Assembly (NCBI GenBank): GCA_023300255.1
Contig: JALZWC010000912.1
Span: forward strand, 1 to 6,557
Length of the DNA stretch: 6,557 bases
From: Saprospiraceae bacterium
GTDB lineage: Bacteria > Bacteroidota > Bacteroidia > Chitinophagales > Saprospiraceae
Direction: 5' to 3'
In this document: piece after piece, positions 1 through 5,245 of the stretch
How the letters are laid out: each line of letters starts with the position of its first letter
How positions within the stretch are numbered: the stretch's first letter is position 1
Position numbers and translations under genes: made by a program
Notes under the pieces: generated by a model
Database searches by the model: none
What the model saw: the letters and a program-made list of their open reading frames with translations, nothing else
What the model was told of the DNA's origin: nothing

Positions 1-52
1 TTTTTAGGCGATTTTTCATAGGTAATTACCAGTTGCCAGTTGATTTTATACG

Positions 53-79
53 AAGATTTGGACTATGTGTGCAAATCTT
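53..79. repeat. Small perfect hairpin, 8-bp arms
   Basis: AAGATTTG at 53-60 is the exact reverse complement of CAAATCTT at 72-79, with an 11-nt loop. There is no T-run after either arm, so it does not look like an intrinsic terminator. Just upstream, CCAGTTG is duplicated in tandem (29-35 and 36-42), which fits the 7-nt repeat habit of the whole window. Confidence 0.45.
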
Positions 80-81
80 AC

Positions 82-152
82 ATCATAAATCATATATCAT
101 ATATCAGTCTGATTTTGACTAATTAGCAGATTTATGAACTATGATTTATGAT
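82..152. repeat. ATCATAW heptad repeats, two runs in inverted orientation
   Basis: On the plus strand the heptads ATCATAA, ATCATAT and ATCATAT plus a partial ATCA follow one another at 82-106. On the minus strand, reading 152 down to 132, the heptads ATCATAA, ATCATAG and TTCATAA follow one another. As a result 82-94 and 140-152 form a perfect 13-bp inverted repeat around a 45-nt loop. It belongs to the same 7-nt tandem repeat habit as 2003-2051 and 5245-5286, with a different unit. Confidence 0.6.
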
Positions 153-495
153 TGCCAGAACCAATCACCCCTGCCTATTATGCTATAATTATGAAACTTC
201 TTTACCTAAAAAACAACTACCCTATAAGGGGTATCTTATTTAACCCCTACTCCCTTATTATATAAAATTCTATCTTCTCAAAAATTAAGTACAACAGTTA
301 AAAAAAGTAGCTCTTTCTATAAACATCCTATTTATATGCGAAAATGCTATTTTTTAACATACCTAAAACTAAAAATTATTATCCAGATACTGCCACTATT
401 GCACAAAACACACATTCAGACAATCTTAATAAATAAAACTTCATTATATTACATAGCGTATACATTTTTAATAGTATCACAAACATATTAGACTG

Positions 496-1173
496 ATGGT
501 AAGAACTTCTTTAGAAACAGTAAACTTAAATGGGGCAATTGAGCATACTTACTTAAAGGCTAATTGTACTCCTGAAGATATCGAAGTACTCTGCCAAGAG
601 GCTTTAACACATCAGTTCTATTCTTTATGTATCCCACCTTATTTTGTTTCCCAAGCAAGAAATATTTTAGGAAGCACTTCCGCTGTAAAAATATGCACTG
701 TTATAGGGTACCCATTGGGATATAATGCTACAGGGGCAAAAGTGGAGGAAATCAAACGAGCCATTCTAGATGGTGCAGACGAACTAGATGTTGTGGTTAA
801 CATTTCTGCAATTAAAGCTGGAGATTGGAGTTTTGTTAAGAATGACATTGAGAGTACAACCATGATGGCACACCTCAAAGGAAGAAAGATAAAAGTCGTT
901 TTTGAATCAAGAGAACTAGAAGCTGAAGAATTAAAACAACTTTGTGATATTTGTAAGAGATTTGGTGTTAACTATATTATGCCTAGTACTGGCTTCTCTC
1001 AATTATCTAGTACTCCTGAGCAAATACAGTATATCCGAAGTATCGTAGACCCTTCTATAAAGATAAAGGCAGAAGGTCGCTTCAAAACAAAATTAGAAGC
1101 TAAACAAATAATTAGTGCTGGCGCCAATAGAATAGGCACTACTACTGGTATTCGCTTGATTAGTAGTGTTTAA
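496..1173 (+). CDS. deoC: DeoC-family aldolase homologue lacking the Schiff-base lysine
   Basis: This 225-aa protein has the TIM-barrel layout and motif order of deoxyribose-phosphate aldolase, which splits 2-deoxyribose 5-phosphate into glyceraldehyde 3-phosphate and acetaldehyde in the cytoplasm. Family landmarks are IEHTYLK (15-21), SLCIPPYFV (43-51), CTVIGYPLG (67-75), GADELDVVVN (93-102), KVVFESREL (133-141), STGF (164-167), IKAEGRFKT (190-198) and GANRIGTTTG (209-218). The active site is damaged. The usual VKTSTGF reads IMPSTGF, so Met162 (ATG at 979-981) replaces the lysine that forms the covalent intermediate. Asp of the IDHT motif is Glu16, and the second Gly of the KxxGG phosphate loop is Arg195. 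Asp98 and the second lysine, Lys191, remain. Length is normal and no frameshift is seen, so the protein is probably made. Family membership is confident; aldolase activity is doubtful. No deo operon partner is next to it. Confidence 0.88.
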   Translation: MVRTSLETVNLNGAIEHTYLKANCTPEDIEVLCQEALTHQFYSLCIPPYFVSQARNILGSTSAVKICTVIGYPLGYNATGAKVEEIKRAILDGADELDVVVNISAIKAGDWSFVKNDIESTTMMAHLKGRKIKVVFESRELEAEELKQLCDICKRFGVNYIMPSTGFSQLSSTPEQIQYIRSIVDPSIKIKAEGRFKTKLEAKQIISAGANRIGTTTGIRLISSV

Positions 1174-1180
1174 GATAGAA

Positions 1181-1267
1181 GTCAGAAGTCAGATCACTTC
1201 GCTGTCAGGGGTCAGACTTGAGGCGTTGACAGTGGGTCATTCAAATTAATTAGAATAGAAGTCAGAT
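1181..1267. repeat. GTCAGAN heptad cluster between convergent genes
   Basis: GTCAGAA and GTCAGAT are adjacent at 1181-1194, GTCAGGG and GTCAGAC at 1204-1217, and a further GTCAGAT lies at 1261-1267, preceded by AGAA as at 1177-1180. The 33-nt stretch 1184-1216 reappears inverted at 2625-2657 with the same internal spacing (27 of 33 positions identical by my alignment). A looser relative lies at 4725-4758. This is a dispersed non-coding repeat filling the 3' spacer between the DeoC-like gene and the oppositely directed lipoprotein gene. Confidence 0.6.
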
Positions 1268-1305
1268 CGTTACGTAGTACATCTCTGCATAATGAAACAT
1301 ATAGT

Positions 1306-1341
1306 AAACTTACCCGCTATGAATTTGAGCAAGTTTTTTTT
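1306..1341 (+). terminator. Possible weak intrinsic terminator after the DeoC-like gene
   Basis: AAACTT (1306-1311) can pair with AAGTTT (1331-1336). An inner GCT/AGC pairing becomes possible if four bases bulge, and a run of eight T (1334-1341) follows or overlaps the right arm. The stem is short and AT-rich, so termination may be poor. The site lies 130-170 nt past the plus-strand stop and touches the stop codon of the convergent gene. Confidence 0.3.
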
Positions 1342-1973
1342 CACTTAAGATGCATTACTCCTGAAAGTTGTGTTTTATCTTTTTCAAAAATTCTTGATTT
1401 AGTTAACCCTAAATAATGACTCTTAGTCAGATAAATTTCAATTCTATTTAGGCTATCTACAAATCTAAATGCCGATTCACTAACTTCATTTCTAATTTCA
1501 ATCTGGTCATCAACACTTGGTTGAATAATGGCTGTTCCTTTTAATTCTCTCCTATCTCTCCAATCAATTAATTCTATAAATTCATACTCAATTTCAGTTG
1601 CCGACCTTTTCGTTATATCTATTCCATGTGTTATTGACTCGTCTTTTTTTGTTTTACCTCCTCCACCTAAAAAGAAATATTTTTCATCCAGCTCAAAGGT
1701 TTTAAATCTTTGTTTTTTAAGCATTTCAATCTCTTGAATTTCACAAGGTTTTCCAATCCATTTTTCGTTTGGTTCTGTTTGAAGGATGCTCAATTTAACT
1801 TTGTAATCTTGACTTCTCACCAAGCTGTCTGGGTAATTACAAGCCAAATAAATAGTATCATTATTGTCAATGAATACAAAATCTTTTCTTTTGTCAAATT
1901 TTACATTTGTCTCGATTTGTTTCACGATTACTCGACTATCAAAGCAATCAGATTTAGGCTGACAACTTAACAT
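1341..1973 (-). CDS. Hypothetical lipoprotein, 5' end unclear
   Basis: I do not recognise the family. The first in-frame ATG (1971-1973) starts a 210-aa product beginning MLSCQPKSD, but the sequence upstream stays open to a TAG at 2106-2108 and encodes ITSLTIITFLF directly before MLSC. That is a hydrophobic segment ending in a lipobox with the lipidated Cys at residue 4. The true protein should therefore carry a signal peptide beginning upstream, yet no ATG, GTG or TTG exists in this frame between 1974 and 2105. The mature part is hydrophilic, with many alternating hydrophobic positions (31-45, 127-150, 176-190) that suggest beta strands, and a GGGG run at 103-106. Other cysteines are at 10, 45 and 77. 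It would sit in the periplasm or on the outer membrane. Convergent with the DeoC-like gene. It may be phase-variable or a decayed 5' end. Confidence 0.65.
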   Translation of the reverse strand: MLSCQPKSDCFDSRVIVKQIETNVKFDKRKDFVFIDNNDTIYLACNYPDSLVRSQDYKVKLSILQTEPNEKWIGKPCEIQEIEMLKKQRFKTFELDEKYFFLGGGGKTKKDESITHGIDITKRSATEIEYEFIELIDWRDRRELKGTAIIQPSVDDQIEIRNEVSESAFRFVDSLNRIEIYLTKSHYLGLTKSRIFEKDKTQLSGVMHLK

Positions 1974-2002
1974 AAATAAGAATGTTATTATCGTTAGTGA
2001 GG

Positions 2003-2051
2003 TAATAAGTAATAAGTAATAAGTAGGAAGTAATAAGTAATAAGTCGTAAG
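2003..2051. repeat. TAATAAG heptanucleotide tandem array, seven units
   Basis: Seven 7-nt units lie in exact register. Five are TAATAAG (starting 2003, 2010, 2017, 2031 and 2038), one is TAGGAAG (2024) and one is TCGTAAG (2045). On the minus strand the unit CTTATTA has no stop in any frame and encodes hydrophobic LITYYLL-type peptide, so it is compatible with a signal-peptide core. It abuts the presumed signal peptide of the lipoprotein gene. The same unit in the opposite orientation forms the array at 5245-5286. Confidence 0.85.
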
Positions 2052-2092
2052 ACATTGACAGTCAATCTTAAAAAAATCATAATGGTCTACTT

Positions 2093-2150
2093 TATTTTGA
2101 CACTTCTATTTTGACACTGTTATTTTGCACACTGTTATTTTGCACACAAC
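2093..2150. repeat. Four imperfect tandem copies of a 14-15-nt unit starting TATTTTG
   Basis: The copies are TATTTTGACACTTC (2093-2106), TATTTTGACACTGT (2107-2120), TATTTTGCACACTGT (2121-2135) and TATTTTGCACACAAC (2136-2150). The first two and last two differ by a GA to GCA change that lengthens the unit by one base. On the minus strand they lie just upstream of the lipoprotein reading frame, so they could be regulator-binding direct repeats or simply slipped tandem duplications. Confidence 0.7.
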
Positions 2151-2259
2151 ATTTGAATAACGAAGTCATTTAAAGATGTAATTTAATGTCCAAAATTCCT
2201 AAATGTTAATTACTTTTTTAAGCAGCATAACAGGGCTACGGTGCTTACATAAACATATC

Positions 2260-2429
2260 CGCTGGCGCAAAGGCTCCGCCTTGTGCCTACTATCCATAAG
2301 GCTTTGCCTTACTACTATAAACGATTAACGAACAATTTTTTTCTGAGTATTTTTCTTTGATAGGACAGTAAAAAAGAAGGTGGAACCTTCCTTGATAGGA
2401 GGCACAAGGCAATAGCCTTTGCGCCAGCG
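2260..2429. repeat. Imperfect inverted repeat built from REP-like hairpins
   Basis: The left arm 2260-2294 and right arm 2394-2429 are reverse complements in about 32 of 36 aligned columns, separated by 99 nt. Each arm also folds on itself: AAGGC-TCC-GCCTT at 2270-2282 and AAGGC-AATA-GCCTT at 2406-2419. Two more hairpins lie inside: AAGGC-TTT-GCCTT at 2298-2310 and GAAGGT-GGA-ACCTTC at 2376-2390. The arms are locally GC-rich in an AT-rich spacer. This looks like a paired palindromic element (BIME-like) or a small non-autonomous mobile element. I see no clear target-site duplication. Confidence 0.7.
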
Positions 2430-2543
2430 ATTTTTAAACACATCGGCATATAGCTTAAAAAATCTTTTCCAAGTTCTTATAATAGAAATTCTTCGTAGTC
2501 CTTCCAGTTTATTACTGAAATACATTTTAAAAGTAGTATTTAT

Positions 2544-2582
2544 AAAAAAAGCCATTTAGATTAGTAAATCTAAATGGCTTTT
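2544..2582 (-). terminator. Strong intrinsic terminator of gyrB
   Basis: A perfect 16-bp inverted repeat (2547-2562 with 2567-2582) has a 4-nt AGTA loop. Read on the minus strand, the stem is followed by seven T (complement of A 2544-2550), the classic intrinsic terminator form. It lies about 80 nt past the gyrB stop. On the plus strand only four T follow, so termination in that direction would be weaker. Confidence 0.87.
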
Positions 2583-2610
2583 ATCTAGTATGCGTCAACA
2601 TCATAAATCT

Positions 2611-2657
2611 GACAGCGTAAGCGATCTGACCTCTGACAGTGCAACGGTCTGACTTCT
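2611..2657 (-). repeat. GTCAG repeat cluster downstream of gyrB
   Basis: On the minus strand 2657-2625 reads AGAAGTCAGA, 8 nt, CTGTCAG, A, GGTCAGA. This matches 1184-1216 in the same order and spacing. Another CTGTCAG continues to about 2609. CTGACAG and GATCTGAC on the plus strand form short inverted pairs here. It starts only 8 nt after the gyrB stop codon, so it is part of the gyrB 3' UTR upstream of the terminator. Confidence 0.55.
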
Positions 2658-2664
2658 TATCTAC

Positions 2665-4641
2665 TTAGGCATCAATATTCGCATAGTGCGCATTCTCTTC
2701 GATAAATCTTCTTCTAGGTGGTACTTCATCCCCCATTAATGTTTCGAAGACACTCCCTACATTTTCAGCATCTGCAATAGTTATTTTACGTAACATACGA
2801 GTAGTTGGATCCATTGTCGTATCCCACAACTGATCTGCATTCATCTCTCCTAAACCCTTATATCTTTGAATTTTAACAGAGTTATCATCTGGTCCTTTAC
2901 TCATTCCATCTACTGCTGCTTGACGTTCTTCTTCGTCCCAACAATATACTGATCTCTTACCTCTTTTGACTTGGTATAAAGGTGGTGCAGCAATATAAAC
3001 ATGTCCCTTTTCAATAAGCGGTAACATGTAATTGTAAAAGAAAGTTAAGATTAAAGTTACGATATGACTACCATCAATATCGGCATCACACATGATGACT
3101 ACTTTGTGGTATCTTAGCTTTTCCATATTTAAAATACGTTCTCCTTCTTCGTTCTCTTCAATTCGTACGCCTAAAGCGGTGAACATATTCTTGATTTCCT
3201 CATTTTCATAAATCCTGTGCTCCATCGCTTTCTGTACATTCAATATCTTACCACGTAATGGTAAAATCGCTTGAAACTCTCTATCTCGACCTTGCTTCGC
3301 TGTTCCGCCGGCAGAATCTCCCTCGACTAAAAATATTTCTGAAGCTACTGGATCTTTAGAAGAACAATCCGATAACTTACCTGGTAAGCCGCCTCCTGTT
3401 AAGACATTCTTCCGTTGAACCATCTCTCTTGCCTTCCGCGCTGCATGTCTTGCCGTAGCTGCTAAAATCACTTTATCAATGATTTTTTTAGCCTCTTTAG
3501 GATTCTCTTCCAAGAAGTATTTAACTGCTTCCCCCATACATTGAGAGACAATAGCTGTCACTTCTGAATTTCCTAATTCCCCTTTAGTTTGTCCTTTAAA
3601 TTGCGGTTCCGGCACTTTTACAGAGACCACTGCAGTTAAGCCTTCTCTAAAATCTTCTCCTGCAATCGCAAATTTTACTTTCTTGAACAAACCGTTGTCA
3701 TCTCCATATTGCTTAAAAACTCTGTTAACAGCTCTTTTAAAGCCATTTACGTGCGTTCCTCCTTCTCTTGTATTAATATTATTAACAAAAGAATATAAGT
3801 TCTCTGTATAAGAAGTATTGTACTGCATAGCAACTTCAACTTCTACCCCATCTTTTTTACCGATAACATGAATAGGGCGAGAAATAATTGACTGCCGAGC
3901 TGCATCTAAGTGTTCTACGTATTCTATCAATCCTCCTTCAGAATGAAATACTTCTGTTACAAATTCTCCGTTTTCATCTTTTGCTCGCTCATCTGTTAAA
4001 TGAAGCGTTAATCCTTTATTCAAATAAGAGAGTTCCTTCATACGAATCGCTAAGGTCTCGTATTTATAAACTGTTGCTTCAAGGATTTCTGAATCTGCTA
4101 GGAAAGTGATGTAAGTTCCTGTAAAATCTGCTGTACCGACCTCTTTTACTTCTGTCTGTGGAATTCCTTTAGCATACTCCTGTGTGTATTCTTTCCCATC
4201 CCGAAATACCCGCGCTGTTAAACTAGACGATAGCGCATTCACACAAGAAACACCTACTCCATGCAGACCACCAGATACTTTATAAGTATCTTTATCAAAT
4301 TTACCACCAGCATGCAATACGGTCATTACTACCTCTAAAGCAGATTTTTGTAGCTTTTCATGCATCCCTACAGGTATACCCCGTCCATTATCTTTTACCG
4401 TAATGGAATTATCCTTATGAATGAATGTTTCTATGGTATCACAATGACCAGCTAGATGCTCATCAATAGAGTTGTCAATAACCTCCCAAACTAAATGATG
4501 TAGCCCTTTAGAATCGGTGCTACCGATGTACATCCCAGGTCTTTTTCTTACGGCTTCTAAGCCCTCTAATGCCTGAATGTTGTTTGCTCCATAGTTGCCT
4601 TTATCACTTGGAGTATTTGATTTATTTTCAGCAGTTTCCAT
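2665..4641 (-). CDS. gyrB: DNA gyrase subunit B (type IIA topoisomerase ATPase subunit)
   Basis: GyrB binds and hydrolyses ATP and, with GyrA in an A2B2 complex, introduces negative supercoils into DNA. The 658-aa protein is complete. The GHKL ATPase domain shows EVIDNSIDE (53-61), DNGRGIP (84-90) and the GGLHGVG lid (124-130). The transducer domain carries the QTK loop (351-353), whose lysine contacts ATP phosphate. The TOPRIM domain has EGDSAGG (440-446) and DADIDGSH (519-526), supplying the Mg-binding acidic residues. QRYKGLGEMNADQLW (592-606) is typical of GyrB rather than ParE. The length is that of the short GyrB type without the E. coli-type insertion. The start gives a polar leader before the conserved NIQALEGLEAVRKRPGMYIG block. 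It has its own candidate promoter and terminator and appears to be transcribed alone. Confidence 0.97.
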   Translation of the reverse strand: METAENKSNTPSDKGNYGANNIQALEGLEAVRKRPGMYIGSTDSKGLHHLVWEVIDNSIDEHLAGHCDTIETFIHKDNSITVKDNGRGIPVGMHEKLQKSALEVVMTVLHAGGKFDKDTYKVSGGLHGVGVSCVNALSSSLTARVFRDGKEYTQEYAKGIPQTEVKEVGTADFTGTYITFLADSEILEATVYKYETLAIRMKELSYLNKGLTLHLTDERAKDENGEFVTEVFHSEGGLIEYVEHLDAARQSIISRPIHVIGKKDGVEVEVAMQYNTSYTENLYSFVNNINTREGGTHVNGFKRAVNRVFKQYGDDNGLFKKVKFAIAGEDFREGLTAVVSVKVPEPQFKGQTKGELGNSEVTAIVSQCMGEAVKYFLEENPKEAKKIIDKVILAATARHAARKAREMVQRKNVLTGGGLPGKLSDCSSKDPVASEIFLVEGDSAGGTAKQGRDREFQAILPLRGKILNVQKAMEHRIYENEEIKNMFTALGVRIEENEEGERILNMEKLRYHKVVIMCDADIDGSHIVTLILTFFYNYMLPLIEKGHVYIAAPPLYQVKRGKRSVYCWDEEERQAAVDGMSKGPDDNSVKIQRYKGLGEMNADQLWDTTMDPTTRMLRKITIADAENVGSVFETLMGDEVPPRRRFIEENAHYANIDA

Positions 4642-4646
4642 AGCCG

Positions 4647-4677
4647 CAAAAATACAATAATTATACGGTATTTTAAA
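4647..4677 (-). promoter_or_regulatory. Candidate Bacteroidota-type gyrB promoter, near-leaderless
   Basis: On the minus strand TATTTTTG (4654-4647) matches the Bacteroidota -7 consensus TAnnTTTG in full. A 19-nt spacer separates it from TTTA (4677-4674), which is one base off the -33 TTTG. Transcription would start about 4-6 nt past the box, at or almost at the ATG (4641), leaving little or no 5' leader. This is a motif match only. Confidence 0.45.
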
Positions 4678-4681
4678 GGTC

Positions 4682-4700
4682 TAAATAGCCTATAAATAGC
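4682..4700. promoter_or_regulatory. Paired TAAATAGC direct repeats upstream of the gyrB promoter
   Basis: TAAATAGC occurs at 4682-4689 and again at 4693-4700, 11 bp apart, which is about one helical turn. It lies just upstream of the candidate -33 box. Such spacing could suit a regulator bound on one face of the helix, for example for supercoiling-responsive control of gyrase. The motif is short and AT-rich, so chance is possible. Confidence 0.22.
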
Positions 4701-4724
4701 TGATTTCGGGTAGGATATAAAAGG

Positions 4725-4758
4725 GAAGTCAGCCCTAAGACTACTTCGTTGTCAGACC
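4725..4758. repeat. GTCAG dispersed repeat copy between gyrB and the Fe-S carrier gene
   Basis: GAAGTCAG (4725-4732) and CTTCGTTGTCAGA (4744-4756) resemble the GAAGTCAG...CTTCGCTGTCAG arrangement at 1187-1208. This is the third spacer in the window carrying the motif. The rest of 4759-4858 shows only weak short stems without a T-run, so I see no clear terminator for the Fe-S unit. Confidence 0.45.
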
Positions 4759-4858
4759 GTACCTTCGAAACTGCTAGAAGCCAAGTGTGAATCTTGTTAA
4801 TATCACATTTTTAACTACTACTAGTTCCGAAGATACACTCTAATTTTCGGCTTAGAAT

Positions 4859-5185
4859 TTATACAGAAAAACTTTCTCCACAAGCGCAAGTTCTAGCTGC
4901 ATTGGGGTTATTAAAAGAAAAGCCTGTACCATCTAATCCGCCCGAAAATTCTAAGGTGGTATTGAACAAATAGAGTACACTTCTTAAGTCTGTTACAATT
5001 TTCACCCCATTATCTTCAAATACTTGATCGTCAGGCTTTGGAACATTATCAAAGTCCATATTATAAGATAATCCAGAGCAACCCCCACTTGTTACGCCTA
5101 CTCGGACGAAATAATCATCTCCATATTTTTCTTTTGCTCTGATCTCTATTACTCTTTGTTTTGCTGAATCTGCTACGAATAACAT
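4859..5185 (-). CDS. iscA: A-type Fe-S cluster carrier (IscA/SufA/ErpA family)
   Basis: A-type carriers accept Fe-S clusters from scaffold proteins and pass them to target apoproteins in the cytoplasm. The hallmark ligands are all present: Cys in SGGCSGLSY and the C-terminal CxC in ARTCACGESFSV. I start the gene at the second ATG (5183-5185), giving 108 aa beginning MLFVADSAKQRV. This matches the usual N-terminus of the family and puts the cysteines at 36, 100 and 102, as in E. coli IscA (35, 99, 101). An in-frame ATG 21 nt upstream (5204-5206) would add MGEKNKT but lies inside a hairpin repeat. The gene follows the cysteine desulfurase by about 100 nt on the same strand and is probably co-transcribed. 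Sequence alone does not separate IscA from SufA or ErpA. Confidence 0.93.
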   Translation of the reverse strand: MLFVADSAKQRVIEIRAKEKYGDDYFVRVGVTSGGCSGLSYNMDFDNVPKPDDQVFEDNGVKIVTDLRSVLYLFNTTLEFSGGLDGTGFSFNNPNAARTCACGESFSV

Positions 5186-5201
5186 AGTTTTATTTTTTTC
5201 C

Positions 5202-5245
5202 CCCATGACTACGTCATGGGCTACAGGATGTCGTCCCGTTGGGAC
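5202..5245. repeat. Two adjacent perfect hairpins in the desulfurase-carrier spacer
   Basis: CCCATGAC (5202-5209), loop TAC and GTCATGGG (5213-5220) form an 8-bp stem. GTCCC (5233-5237), loop GTT and GGGAC (5241-5245) form a 5-bp stem. Both arms are GC-rich against the AT-rich background, and together with the neighbouring heptads they look like one inserted repeat unit. The right arm of the first hairpin on the minus strand contains the upstream ATG of the Fe-S carrier gene. Confidence 0.65.

Larger units (their letters stand above)
1..495. other. AT-rich non-coding region upstream of the DeoC-family gene
   Basis: I see no gene, tRNA or rRNA here. The stretch is very AT-rich and contains a short heptad mosaic at 20-42 (AGGTAAT, TACCAGT, TGCCAGT), a small hairpin at 53-79, ATCATAW heptads in both orientations at 82-152, and two mutually exclusive short stems around 224-258 (ATAAGGG with CCCTTAT, or AGGGGT with ACCCCT). 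The promoter of the downstream gene should lie near the right end, but I find no exact TAnnTTTG box. The closest is TACATTTT at 461-468, which is too weak to call. The gene to the left lies outside the window. Confidence 0.6.
1974..2664. other. Repeat-rich spacer between gyrB and the lipoprotein gene
   Basis: This 691-nt interval has no convincing gene apart from the probable 5' extension of the lipoprotein gene (1974 to at most 2105). From left to right it holds a heptad array (2003-2051), a run of four TATTTTG units (2093-2150), unremarkable AT-rich DNA (about 2151-2255), a hairpin-rich inverted repeat (2260-2429), the gyrB terminator (2544-2582) and GTCAG repeats (2611-2657). Confidence 0.6.

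Noticed and set aside
639..878. 79-aa minus-strand ORF inside the DeoC-like gene
   Set aside because: It is a shadow of the family-matching plus-strand frame; its composition reflects the opposite strand.
1528..1970. Plus-strand ORFs of 69 and 86 aa overlapping the lipoprotein gene
   Set aside because: They are antisense to the longer lipoprotein frame, which has a lipobox and protein-like composition. Their translations are F/S/I-rich, as expected from the antisense of an AT-rich gene.
2003..2150. A CRISPR array, suggested by the run of repeats
   Set aside because: Units are 7 and 14-15 nt and directly abutting. There are no 20-40-nt repeats separated by unique spacers, and no cas gene is nearby.
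2325..2555. 76-aa minus-strand ORF in the gyrB-lipoprotein spacer
   Set aside because: Its start codon lies inside the perfect stem of the gyrB terminator, and it runs through the right arm of the inverted repeat and the inner hairpins. The composition is low-complexity K/F-rich with no recognisable motif.
3055..3090. Val in GyrB DGSHIVTL where E. coli has Arg
   Set aside because: This position varies among Bacteroidota GyrB proteins; all metal-binding and ATPase motifs are intact, so it is normal lineage variation.
3888..4109. 73-aa plus-strand ORF inside gyrB
   Set aside because: It is antisense to the highly conserved GyrB coding sequence, with no motif of its own.
4786..4850. Terminator for the desulfurase-carrier unit (TGTGA/TCACA or CCGAA/TTCGG stems)
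   Set aside because: Stems are only 5 bp with loops of 12-14 nt and no T-run on the minus strand.
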